Shown here: piece by piece, positions 1 to 6,411 of the stretch
How positions within the stretch are numbered: the first letter of the stretch is position 1
Layout of the letters: each line of letters starts with the position of its first letter
Origin: Actinomycetota bacterium
GTDB lineage: Bacteria > Actinomycetota > Humimicrobiia > Humimicrobiales > Humimicrobiaceae
Direction of reading: 5' to 3'
Assembly (NCBI GenBank): GCA_023475715.1
Contig: JAMCVO010000734.1
Coordinates: forward strand, 1-6,411
DNA: 6,411 nucleotides
The notes under the pieces: model-generated
Database searches by the model: none
What the model was told of the DNA's origin: nothing
The model's input: only the letters and a program-made list of their open reading frames with translations
Position numbers and translations under genes: made by a program

Positions 1-13
1 GGTGCAGGCAGTT

Positions 14-1132
14 TTACACAGGATTATATTCAAGAAGAACTATTAAAGGCTTTTTCTCGGATTTTATAAATTCGTATGCTTCTTTTGCAGATTCTGCAGG
101 AAAAGTTCCCTCAATCAAGGCTTCGATTTCAAGCTTCTTTTCTGATGCCAGCTTCAGGTATTCCTCCATATTTCTTTTTTCTGTCCATCTTATATAAGCA
201 TATGGATATTCAAACCCCTTCACTTCAAAATTATCATCATACCTTCCAGGGCCATAGGATGTAGAAATCAGGACATCAAGTTCCCTTTTGTAAAATTCTT
301 CCCTTTTTATATTGATGGCAACATCTCCAACAATTACAACTTTGCCTTTCCTCCTGCACATTTCCACAAGTTGATTAATCAGCGAATCACTTTCTGAAGC
401 AGCCGTTATAATCACAGCATCTGCGCCATACCCGTTTGTATTTTGTATAATCTCCTGGACAATATTGGTATTTTTCGCATTTATGCCCTTGTAAAGCCCA
501 AAAGGCATAGCTTTATTTATCCTATTTTCGTCAATATCTACCCCTAATACTCTGCAGCCCGATGCTTTTAATATTTGCGAAGTAATTTGGCCTAATATAC
601 CAAGTCCAATAACAACAATATAACTTCCTATTTCAGGGGAGCACCTCCTTACACCCTGCAGAGCTATAGCTCCAAGCGCAACGGTTGAAGCGGCTTTTAA
701 GGATAAACCTTCCGGCAGCTTAACAGTTAAATTTGAAGGAACAGATATAAATTCTGCATGATTTGCAATTCCTGCACCGCAGCAGGCAACAAAATCACCG
801 GGCTTAAACCCATGAGTATTCTTGCCGGCTTTAAGAACAATCCCGGATGCTGAATAACCCGTTTGCATTCTTGCGTCAATTTTATTTCTTACCTTTGAAA
901 CTGAATCTGCCAGACCTCTTTCCCTGATCATATCAAGCACTTTTTTTATATTTTGAGGTTTTTCCAAGGCCTTCTTAAATAATGATTTTCCCTGGTTTTT
1001 TAAAACGGAGATTTCTGTTCCTGAAGAGATACAGGAATAATAAACCTGAACAAGAATCTCGTCATCACCTGCAATTGGCGCAGGCACTTCACTGACTATG
1101 ATTTCTCCTTTTTTATTAAAAACCTGTTTCAT
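14..1132 (-). CDS. MDR/alcohol-dehydrogenase-like oxidoreductase, N-terminal half of the bi-domain oxidoreductase family
   Basis: The 372-residue protein has a GroES-like N-terminal domain and a Rossmann domain with VVIGLGILGQ (173-182) and the acidic residue D199 after the second strand, favouring NAD(H). It resembles the first half of the roughly 700-residue 'bi-domain' oxidoreductases of polysaccharide loci, in which an ADH-like domain is fused to a Gfo/Idh/MocA domain. The shared marks are SSGTE (36-40), an inserted helical stretch around 45-88, TGYSASGIV (91-99), TSYGPGRYD (291-299), YAYIRWTEKRN (311-321) and the ending LLEY (366-369), where the fused form continues. Here a TAA follows three residues later. 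Zinc ligands look absent: Ser replaces the Cys of the usual CG(T/S)D, Tyr replaces the His of GHE, and there is no four-Cys loop. AGGGAG (1143-1138) lies 5 nt before the ATG. The reaction is unknown; redox modification of a sugar is an inference from context. Confidence 0.85.
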   Translation of the reverse strand: MKQVFNKKGEIIVSEVPAPIAGDDEILVQVYYSCISSGTEISVLKNQGKSLFKKALEKPQNIKKVLDMIRERGLADSVSKVRNKIDARMQTGYSASGIVLKAGKNTHGFKPGDFVACCGAGIANHAEFISVPSNLTVKLPEGLSLKAASTVALGAIALQGVRRCSPEIGSYIVVIGLGILGQITSQILKASGCRVLGVDIDENRINKAMPFGLYKGINAKNTNIVQEIIQNTNGYGADAVIITAASESDSLINQLVEMCRRKGKVVIVGDVAINIKREEFYKRELDVLISTSYGPGRYDDNFEVKGFEYPYAYIRWTEKRNMEEYLKLASEKKLEIEALIEGTFPAESAKEAYEFIKSEKKPLIVLLEYNPV

Positions 1133-1167
1133 TTTTGCTCCCTGAAATAATTATAAAATTATTTTAT

Positions 1168-2346
1168 TTATGCTTCAGATCTATTATACTCATTTGTTAT
1201 TATTTCGATTATTTTTTCTGAGGCTCTGCCATCTCCATACGGATTAGATTCTGCAATCATTTTTTTGTATTCGTCCTCATTGTTTAAAAGAAGTGATATT
1301 TCCCTTATAATTGCTCCTGTTTCGGTTCCAATTAATTTGGAAATACCCATTTCAACCGATTCAGGTCTCTCTGTAAATTTTCGTATAACAAGAACCGGTT
1401 TCTTTAGTGTTGGAGCTTCCTCCTGAACTCCTCCTGAATCAGTAATTATCAGGTAAGATTTATACATCAACAATAAAAAATCTTCATAGCTTAATGGTTC
1501 CATGAGAATTATATTATTTAACCCTGATAAAAGACCATAGACAGGTTTTTTCACATTAGGGTTTAAATGTACAGGATAAACTATTTTTATTGATTTATTT
1601 TCTTCTGCAATTTTTCTTAGAGCAGTGCATATATTTTCCAGTTCTTCTCCAAAAGATTCTCTCCTGTGCATTGTTACAAGGATAATCCTTTCATTGTCTG
1701 CTCCGAATATTGCTTTAAAAATGTCCTTTTTCTCAATCTCTGCCTGCCTGCTTTTTATTTTTCCTATACCCCACTTAAGAGCATCGACTATAGTGTTTCC
1801 CGTTAAAAATATTGTATCAGGATTAATTCCTTCATTTATCAGATTTTTTTTGGATTTTTCTGTTGGAGTAAAATTAAAATCTGCTATCCTGCTTATAAGC
1901 TGCCTGTTTATTTCTTCAGGAAAGGGGTTGAATTTATTATAAGTTCTAAGCCCCGCTTCAATATGGCAAATTTTTATCTTTTTATAATAAGCTGCGAGTG
2001 CAGTTAAAAACGCTGTTGTTGTATCACCCTGAACAATTAAAATATCCGGAGAAAAGCGTATCAAAACTTTCTCCATGTTTTTAAGAATTCTTGCAGAAAG
2101 GCTTCCCAAGGTCTGGTTTTCAGTCATCAGGTTTAAAAAAACATCAGGTTTTATTTCAAAAAAATTCATTACCTGATCCAGCATTTCTTTATGCTGGCCT
2201 GTAGAACAAATCATCAATTTATACCCTCTCTGATTATTTTCGAATGCCTTTATAATGGGAGCAAGCTTGATACCTTCAGGTCTTGTACCAAATGAAACCA
2301 GGACTTTTATTTTATTTTCTTCATTTTCAATACTGTTAATAATCAT
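1168..2346 (-). CDS. wecB: UDP-N-acetylglucosamine 2-epimerase (non-hydrolysing)
   Basis: The enzyme interconverts UDP-GlcNAc and UDP-ManNAc in the cytoplasm and so supplies the neighbouring dehydrogenase. The 392-residue protein covers the full GT-B-like family. Visible motifs are SFGTRPEGIKLAPI (18-31), TGQHKEMLDQV (49-59), VQGDTTTA (105-112, D108), HIEAGLRT (128-135, E130), PFPEEINRQL (141-150, E144), TGNTIVDAL (182-190), TMHRRESFG (225-233, H227) and TDSGGVQEEAP (302-312). These carry the acidic residues and His known to be catalytic in the family, so it looks active. Small departures are GTRPEG where most have GTRPEA, and RKFTERPE (322-329) where RDTTERPE is common. About a dozen residues (MIINSIENEENKI) precede the usual start of the fold; no later start fits. 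The ribosome site is weak (TTAAAGAAA just before ATG) and the gap from wecC is 24 bp, so coupled translation is likely. Confidence 0.94.
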   Translation of the reverse strand: MIINSIENEENKIKVLVSFGTRPEGIKLAPIIKAFENNQRGYKLMICSTGQHKEMLDQVMNFFEIKPDVFLNLMTENQTLGSLSARILKNMEKVLIRFSPDILIVQGDTTTAFLTALAAYYKKIKICHIEAGLRTYNKFNPFPEEINRQLISRIADFNFTPTEKSKKNLINEGINPDTIFLTGNTIVDALKWGIGKIKSRQAEIEKKDIFKAIFGADNERIILVTMHRRESFGEELENICTALRKIAEENKSIKIVYPVHLNPNVKKPVYGLLSGLNNIILMEPLSYEDFLLLMYKSYLIITDSGGVQEEAPTLKKPVLVIRKFTERPESVEMGISKLIGTETGAIIREISLLLNNEDEYKKMIAESNPYGDGRASEKIIEIITNEYNRSEA

Positions 2347-2370
2347 TTTCTTTAATGCTGCTTAATTAAA

Positions 2371-3618
2371 TCAGATTTTGTAATAACTAAATCCCAGTTT
2401 TTCCAAAACTGTTTTATCAAAAAAATTCCGGGTATCAAAAATATTTTTGTTTCTCATTAATTTAGAAACTAAAACCAGATCAATCTCCTTAAAAATACTG
2501 TGGCCTGAAAAAAGCAAAACAAGATCAGAGCTGTTTGCTGAATCCTCCAGACTGGATAAATTATACTTTGCAGTTGTTACGAGCGGATCATAAATTGAAA
2601 CTTTTATGCCTTTTTTTATCAGTTCATTGTTAATTATAATAGCAGGGCTTTCCCTTGTGTCCCCTACATTTTCCTTATAGCTGAAACCAAAAATTGTAAC
2701 CTTGGGTTCCTTATATTTATTTACAATTTCAGCAATCCGTTCAGAAATAATAAAAGGCATATTATTGTTTATATTTCTGGACTTCTCAATCAGGGTATCT
2801 TTCCTGCCCGTATTTTCCAGAATAAACCAAGGGTCGATAGGTATACAGTGACCGCCGACACCAGGACCGGGATTTAGAATATTTACTCTTGGATGCATGT
2901 TTGCATACTTGATAATTTCCCAAACATCAATACCATACTTTCCGCATATAATTGCCAGTTCATTGGAAAAAGCAATATTTATGTCTCTGTATGTATTTTC
3001 AGCAAGCTTAACAAATTCTGCTGTCTCCAAACTTGTAAGGTATATCTTACCTTTGACAAAGCTTCGGTAGATTTCCTCTGCTTTTTTAGCAGATTCCTCA
3101 TTTATTCCACCAATTACTCTGTCATTATTTATAAGCTCATAAACTATTTTTCCCGGAAGGACTCTTTCGGGACAGAATGAAAGAAAGTAATCCCTTCCGG
3201 CCGTTAACCTGCAATGTTTGTAAATCATATCTCCTACTATATTTCGCGTTGTGCCGGGGGGAGATGTTGATTCAAGTATTACAAGGCAACCCTTTGAAAC
3301 ATAATCTTTTATCATATTTGCTGCACTTATAACATAACTTAAGTCTGCCTTATTCTGGTTATTTAATGGAGTCGGAACAGCTATTATATAAACATCGGAT
3401 TTTTCTACATTTGCTGAGACTCTAAGTTTTTTGTTATCAAATGCCTTAAGGAATATTTCTTCCAAATCAGGCTCATCAATATGAACTTTGCCATTGCTGA
3501 GTTTTTCTACAATTTCATTATTTATATCAATTCCAAGTACACTGTAGCCATTATTGGCAAGCATACATGCTGTAGGCATACCAATATAACCCATGCCCAG
3601 TACACAAACTTTTTTCAT
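2371..3618 (-). CDS. wecC: UDP-N-acetyl-D-mannosamine dehydrogenase (UDP-ManNAc 6-dehydrogenase)
   Basis: This NAD-dependent, four-electron nucleotide-sugar dehydrogenase oxidises UDP-ManNAc to UDP-ManNAcA in the cytoplasm. At 415 residues it has the usual WecC length. The N-terminal Rossmann domain starts VLGMGYIGMP (6-15), with D31 at the end of the second strand fitting NAD. VPTPL (81-85), ESTSPPGTT (116-124) and CPERVLPGK (149-157) are family motifs. EFVKLAENTYRDINIAFSNE (201-220) holds the catalytic Lys (K204) and Asn (N208). The signature PGPGVGGHCIPIDPWF (250-265) holds the catalytic Cys (C258). The C-terminal UDP-binding domain has FGFSYKENVGDTRESPA (310-326). The PERxxPG and HCIPIDPWF wording fits UDP-ManNAc rather than UDP-glucose dehydrogenases, and the adjacent epimerase supplies that substrate. 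AGGAG (3634-3630) lies 11 nt before the start, slightly long spacing. UDP-GlcNAc dehydrogenase (WbpA-type) activity is the main alternative. Confidence 0.93.
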   Translation of the reverse strand: MKKVCVLGMGYIGMPTACMLANNGYSVLGIDINNEIVEKLSNGKVHIDEPDLEEIFLKAFDNKKLRVSANVEKSDVYIIAVPTPLNNQNKADLSYVISAANMIKDYVSKGCLVILESTSPPGTTRNIVGDMIYKHCRLTAGRDYFLSFCPERVLPGKIVYELINNDRVIGGINEESAKKAEEIYRSFVKGKIYLTSLETAEFVKLAENTYRDINIAFSNELAIICGKYGIDVWEIIKYANMHPRVNILNPGPGVGGHCIPIDPWFILENTGRKDTLIEKSRNINNNMPFIISERIAEIVNKYKEPKVTIFGFSYKENVGDTRESPAIIINNELIKKGIKVSIYDPLVTTAKYNLSSLEDSANSSDLVLLFSGHSIFKEIDLVLVSKLMRNKNIFDTRNFFDKTVLEKLGFSYYKI

Positions 3619-3676
3619 TAAATTTCGTGCTCCTTTTTAATCAGATTAAAATATTTAAATAGAAATAACCGAAAAT

Positions 3677-3704
3677 AGTATAACTTAACAATGCTAGAAT
3701 TCAA
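3677..3704 (-). promoter_or_regulatory. Possible sigma-70-type promoter ahead of wecC
   Basis: The 113-bp space between the acyltransferase and wecC is the longest non-coding gap in the window. On the minus strand it contains TTGAAT (3704-3699; 4 of 6 to TTGACA), a 16-nt spacer and TATACT (3682-3677; 5 of 6 to TATAAT). Initiation would fall about 50 bp before the wecC start. In DNA this AT-rich such matches arise by chance, so this is a weak call. If real, it would give wecC, wecB and the dehydrogenase a transcript independent of the upstream glycosyltransferases. Confidence 0.25.
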
Positions 3705-3731
3705 ACAGCTAACAATAATTAATAACAAATG

Positions 3732-4895
3732 TTAAAACCTGGTTTTTTTGGTATGGATCCCCAGAAAGAACTGGCTATATGGAACATAACTTACTGCCTT
3801 AACTACCAGATAACTAATTATAGCAGTAGTGGAAAAAACAATCGGGTAAAATGCTATAGTGTCAGGGGTAACTTTGAATAACATTCTTAATAAATTTACC
3901 GTAATAACCAGAAAGGCGGCATGGATAAGGTAAATCCCAAAAGAATATATTCCAAACTCTTTTAAAGTTCGGGATAAGAAAATTTTTCTTCCGGACAAGA
4001 CAGAAGAAAGATAATAAAGAAACAGAACTATTGAACCATTGAGAACTATTAATATCAAACTGCCTAAAATACCATTCAATACAGAAAATCTTGGATCAAT
4101 AATTGTTACTGTCAGTTTTTCTATATTACCATATTTTTTAACAGCTTCTACTATCTTGTATGTGTTAAAGGTAGTTAATAGAATTATAACGGGCAATAAA
4201 AAAAATAATGATTTAGAGCTTATTTTAAAAGTACCCTTAATGGCTTTTTCACTTATATAAATCCCCATAACGAAATAAAATAAAAATTGAAAGAAAAATT
4301 TTCCAATTATAAAACTTGTTACTGGAAAAATAATAGAATTTTCAGGAATCAGACTGATCAATGAAGGTGCAAAAAGATTCCAGCAAACCTGAATTACAAA
4401 TGAAACTATCAATGGTAAGTAATTCAGATTTTTGAATTTTAAGAATCTGTACGCTTTTATTATCAGCGGATAAAATAAATAAAACTGTATAATTAATGCA
4501 AAAAACCATAAGTGAAAATAACCGTTTGCTGTGATAATTCTTATTAAAGCTTCTTTCCATGTGGGTAATTCAAATCCAAAAGGTTCAATTTTTATGCTTG
4601 TAAATATAATATAAAGAATTGAAAAAATTAAATATGGAGGAATTATTGTTGATAATCTTTTCTTATAAAAATCCCAGCCGGAGAAATCTCTATAATAATT
4701 TACTGCCAGAACAAACCCGGAAATAAAAATAAATAATGGAATTGCATAACTGACAAAACAGTCTATAAAAACATTAATTGATAAAAGAAGATTAGTGTTT
4801 TCCATTTTTGTATAATAAGAAGAAGTGTGGATAAGAATTACCCCACATGGAAAGAAGCTTTACAGAAGATCAATTTCATAAATACGCCTGGCCAT
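3732..4895 (-). pseudogene. Acyltransferase-3 family membrane O-acyltransferase, 5' end interrupted by an in-frame TAA
   Basis: The apparent frame from ATG 4805 gives 357 residues, but it lacks the first membrane helix and catalytic His of acyltransferase-3 enzymes. The same frame upstream supplies them: ATG at 4895, MARRIYEIDLL, TAA (4862-4860), then SFFPCGVILIHTSSYYTK. This matches the family opening 'DxLRxxAxxxVxLxH' with the stop exactly at the Arg/Lys position. Counting the stop, the whole frame is 387 codons, a usual family length. Later landmarks, numbered from the 4805 Met, are AIPLFIFISGF (21-31), YKKRLSTIIPPYLIF (47-61), HLWFFALIIQFYLFYP (98-113), FYFVMGIYI (176-184) and SFGIYLIH (288-295), within about ten hydrophobic segments. 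The intact enzyme would move an acyl group, often acetyl, onto a lipid-linked or finished polysaccharide at the inner membrane. The rest is open and well conserved, so the break is recent, a sequence error, or bypassed. Family is certain; functional state is doubtful. Confidence 0.8.
4860..4862 (-). other. In-frame TAA interrupting the acyltransferase N-terminus
   Basis: This codon follows MARRIYEIDLL and precedes SFFPCGVILIH. The family has Arg or Lys here. AAA (Lys) to TAA needs one base change, so a single nonsense change is the simplest explanation. The next five residues (SFFPC) fit the helix poorly. Reading one base later gives KASFHVG before VILIH, so a paired frameshift (one extra T here and one missing base near 4840) is an alternative. 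TAA is the terminator of four of the six genes visible here, which argues against UAA being decoded as a sense codon. Confidence 0.75.
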
Positions 4896-6105
4896 TGACT
4901 ATTTCCTCATACATTTTTATAACTTCTTTTTTTACCTTCGTTCTTTCAAGCTTATTAAATAACTCTAAGTAGTTTAATTCTGCAGCTTTATTAACTAAAT
5001 CATCGTCTGTCAAAGCTTTGCGGATTGCTTTTTCTATGATCTCGGGATCCTCGGGAGGCACTAATATACCCGTTGTGCTGTCTTTAAACCATTCATCTGC
5101 GCAGGATGTATCCGATTGTATCGGAAAAGACCCCATTACCATTGCTTCAAGCAGAGAAGTGCTTATGGCATCGGTAATACTAAGCCCTATAGATATTCTT
5201 GCCTCACCATGCAGGCTTAATATTTTCTCATGAGAAGTATTTGCAGGCATAATTTCTGTTTCAATTGCTGTTTTTTTTGAAAAAAGCTCCGCAGATATTA
5301 TAACATCGGCAGTTTGACCGGAGTAAATTACAATCCTGTAACCTTTTAATAAATCTGAACATCTTTCCAGAGCCCTGAGTCCAACAAGAGCGCGCCCTGC
5401 CCAGTTTTGATAACCTTTCAGCATAATAATTCTTCTATCCGAAATAAGTCCCGGTTTCCGCAGCTTTGATACAAGATCAAAGTCTATTCCTCCGGAATTT
5501 GGTATTACCGGCAGGAATTTACCTTTAAATCCCAATAATTTTACCAGCGGAATATCTTTTTTACATTCACATTTATAATAATCACAATTTGTCAATACTT
5601 CCCGAATTTTAGGTTCTTCGCTGGATATTTTACTGAATAAATCTATTTCACTGCCCCAATTATTGACGATCCATCCGGGGAATTTACCTGTTAACCTTTT
5701 TTTGGCCTCTAATGTTATATAACCGGCATCCTGTATATGCATGGAATGTATTATATCCGGCTTTATCCTTTTTACAGTTTTTATTAATTCTGTGGTTTGA
5801 TTATAATGTAATAACTTTTTAACCAAAGTTTTTGTTCCTGATAATGGATTATTATCTTGCCTGATTAAAGTTAATAAATCAAAATCATTTTGTATACCTT
5901 GGGACTTTTCCTTATTACTCATATAAGTTTTTATTAAATATCCAATTAGCTTTGGTATATGAATTTTAATTTTTTTTAAAGAAGAATGCGGAACTGCAAA
6001 GACATCTGTAGGGAAAAGATGAATATCCCAACCCTGGTCTGTTATTTGAGAAATCCACCTTGCGGTATGGATGCTATTTGCCATTGCTACTATTAAAATC
6101 TTCAT
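4876..6105 (-). CDS. Glycosyltransferase, family 4-like (GT-B fold)
   Basis: The 409-residue protein has a normal length for GT-B glycosyltransferases. Its N-terminus (MKILIVAMANSIHTARWISQ, residues 1-20) is the first strand and acceptor-side loop typical of GT4 enzymes. NNWGSEIDLF (148-157) and IPNSGGID (201-208) are inter-domain landmarks. KGYQNWAGRALVGLRAL (230-246) opens the donor domain. The best signature is SITDAISTSLLEAMVMGSFP (309-328), the nucleotide-sugar-binding segment with the conserved Glu (E320), followed by PIQSDT and a GILVPPEDPE loop (346-355). It should act in the cytoplasm as a retaining glycosyltransferase on the lipid-linked repeat unit; sugar specificity cannot be read. 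The start is fixed because an in-frame TAA lies five codons upstream (6120-6118) with no other start between. No Shine-Dalgarno is visible before it, so translation is probably coupled to the preceding gene. Its 3' end (stop TGA 4878-4876) overlaps the acyltransferase start by 20 bp. Confidence 0.9.
   Translation of the reverse strand: MKILIVAMANSIHTARWISQITDQGWDIHLFPTDVFAVPHSSLKKIKIHIPKLIGYLIKTYMSNKEKSQGIQNDFDLLTLIRQDNNPLSGTKTLVKKLLHYNQTTELIKTVKRIKPDIIHSMHIQDAGYITLEAKKRLTGKFPGWIVNNWGSEIDLFSKISSEEPKIREVLTNCDYYKCECKKDIPLVKLLGFKGKFLPVIPNSGGIDFDLVSKLRKPGLISDRRIIMLKGYQNWAGRALVGLRALERCSDLLKGYRIVIYSGQTADVIISAELFSKKTAIETEIMPANTSHEKILSLHGEARISIGLSITDAISTSLLEAMVMGSFPIQSDTSCADEWFKDSTTGILVPPEDPEIIEKAIRKALTDDDLVNKAAELNYLELFNKLERTKVKKEVIKMYEEIVNGQAYL
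4904..4908 (-). promoter_or_regulatory. Ribosome-binding site that sets the acyltransferase start at 4895
   Basis: Read on the minus strand this is GAGGA, followed by an 8-nt spacer and the ATG at 4895-4893. It lies inside the 3' end of the upstream glycosyltransferase gene. The later ATG at 4805, which opens the longest uninterrupted frame, is preceded by TTATTATACAAAA with no Shine-Dalgarno. This contrast supports 4895 as the ancestral start of the acyltransferase. Confidence 0.7.
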
Positions 6106-6109
6106 ATAA

Positions 6110-6411
6110 TTATTTAATTAAAGACTTTATTATAATTAATGCATTTCTTAACCATTTTTTTATAATACGCCATAAATATCTCCTTATGACTTTCTTAGTT
6201 TCGGCCCTGGTTTTAATATTAAGTTTATTAGATGCACCGGTTTCATCAAATTCTGCAATGGGTACGGAAACTAAATCCACAGCTACATTATCTATGAAAC
6301 ATCTTAACCAAAACTCGAAATCCATTGCAATTTCCAGTTTCTCGTCAAAAAGTCCATATTTATCGAATAGCCTTCTCCGTGTTATTGTTGATGGATGAGG
6401 AATCCAGCTTA
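6110..6411 (-). CDS. Glycosyltransferase family 2, C-terminal part (5' end outside window)
   Basis: The frame is open from the right edge to a TAA at 6112-6110 and gives 99 visible residues. It begins SWIPHPSTITRRRLFDKYG and continues LFDEKLEIAMDFEFWLRC. This is the usual second half of GT-A fold, family-2 glycosyltransferases: a 'hPSTxxRR..F...G.FDE' stretch followed by the 'D(F/Y)(E/D)(F/L)WLR' motif, which lies near the acceptor and catalytic base. The tail is Lys/Arg/Ile rich (KKVIRRYLWRIIKKWLRNA) and may lie against the membrane. An internal ATG at 6325 sits in the middle of the conserved motif and is not the real start, which is beyond the window. The enzyme would transfer a sugar from a nucleotide-sugar donor to the growing polysaccharide repeat unit in the cytoplasm; donor and acceptor cannot be told. 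Its stop is 4 bp from the next gene's start, so the two are probably cotranscribed. Family is confident, specificity unknown. Confidence 0.88.
   Translation of the reverse strand, partial: SWIPHPSTITRRRLFDKYGLFDEKLEIAMDFEFWLRCFIDNVAVDLVSVPIAEFDETGASNKLNIKTRAETKKVIRRYLWRIIKKWLRNALIIIKSLIK

Noticed and set aside
1145..1164. Perfect 8-bp inverted repeat (AAATAATT-ATAA-AATTATTT) between wecB and the dehydrogenase, considered as a terminator.
   Set aside because: The arms are A/T only, the hairpin would be weak, no T-run follows in the direction of transcription, and a good ribosome site for the next gene comes directly after it. Such repeats are expected by chance in DNA this AT-rich.
1625..1942. 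Open plus-strand frame of 105 codons inside wecB, with similar plus-strand frames inside the other genes (for example 2893-3180, 4039-4260, 5018-5233, 6060-6398).
   Set aside because: They lie opposite strongly conserved coding sequence, have no recognisable domains, and look like chance antisense frames.
4342..4560. Minus-strand 72-codon frame inside the acyltransferase in another phase, considered as a small gene or frameshifted fragment.
   Set aside because: The acyltransferase frame runs unbroken through this interval with its family motifs, so the other phase is a shadow.
4860..4862. Possibility that TAA is read as an amino acid (recoding or alternative code).
   Set aside because: TAA ends four of the six visible genes at sensible family lengths and TGA ends the other two, so a reassigned UAA is not credible.
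6106..6125. Lack of a Shine-Dalgarno before the family-4 glycosyltransferase, considered as evidence for another start or a leaderless gene.
   Set aside because: An in-frame stop five codons upstream leaves no other start, the N-terminus fits the family exactly, and the previous gene's stop is 4 bp away, so ordinary translational coupling explains it.

Overview
The window is part of a surface-polysaccharide biosynthesis cluster (O-antigen, capsule or exopolysaccharide type) from a low-GC bacterium. Every supportable gene lies on the minus strand, so transcription runs from high to low coordinates. Spacing is tight: one 20-bp overlap and gaps of 4, 24, 35 and 113 bp. AT-rich coding, frequent ATA/AAA/GAA codons and several GGAG-type ribosome sites fit a low-GC anaerobe-like bacterium, but nothing here fixes the phylum.

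In transcription order the window holds: (1) the C-terminal 99 residues of a family-2 glycosyltransferase cut by the right edge (6411-6110); (2) a family-4-like glycosyltransferase (6105-4876); (3) a membrane acyltransferase of the acyltransferase-3 family whose true start at 4895 overlaps the glycosyltransferase and whose reading frame is broken by an in-frame TAA at codon 12 (4895-3732); (4) UDP-N-acetyl-D-mannosamine dehydrogenase, wecC (3618-2371); (5) non-hydrolysing UDP-GlcNAc 2-epimerase, wecB (2346-1168); (6) an MDR-type dehydrogenase matching only the N-terminal half of the 'bi-domain' oxidoreductases found in polysaccharide loci (1132-14).

The genes work together as follows. WecB converts UDP-GlcNAc to UDP-ManNAc, and WecC oxidises that twice to UDP-ManNAcA, an acidic sugar donor. 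The two glycosyltransferases would assemble the repeat unit, and the acyltransferase would have decorated it with an acyl group. The dehydrogenase probably takes part in making or modifying another sugar, perhaps with a Gfo/Idh/MocA partner encoded just past the left edge.

The most notable observation is the acyltransferase. Upstream of the apparent 357-residue reading frame, the same frame encodes a clear family N-terminus (MARRIYEIDLL, stop, then a segment ending GVILIHTSSYYTK) with a good ribosome site. The gene is therefore either a very recent pseudogene or carries a sequence error. No tRNA, rRNA, CRISPR array, insertion sequence or defence system is visible, and I saw no evidence for an undescribed system.
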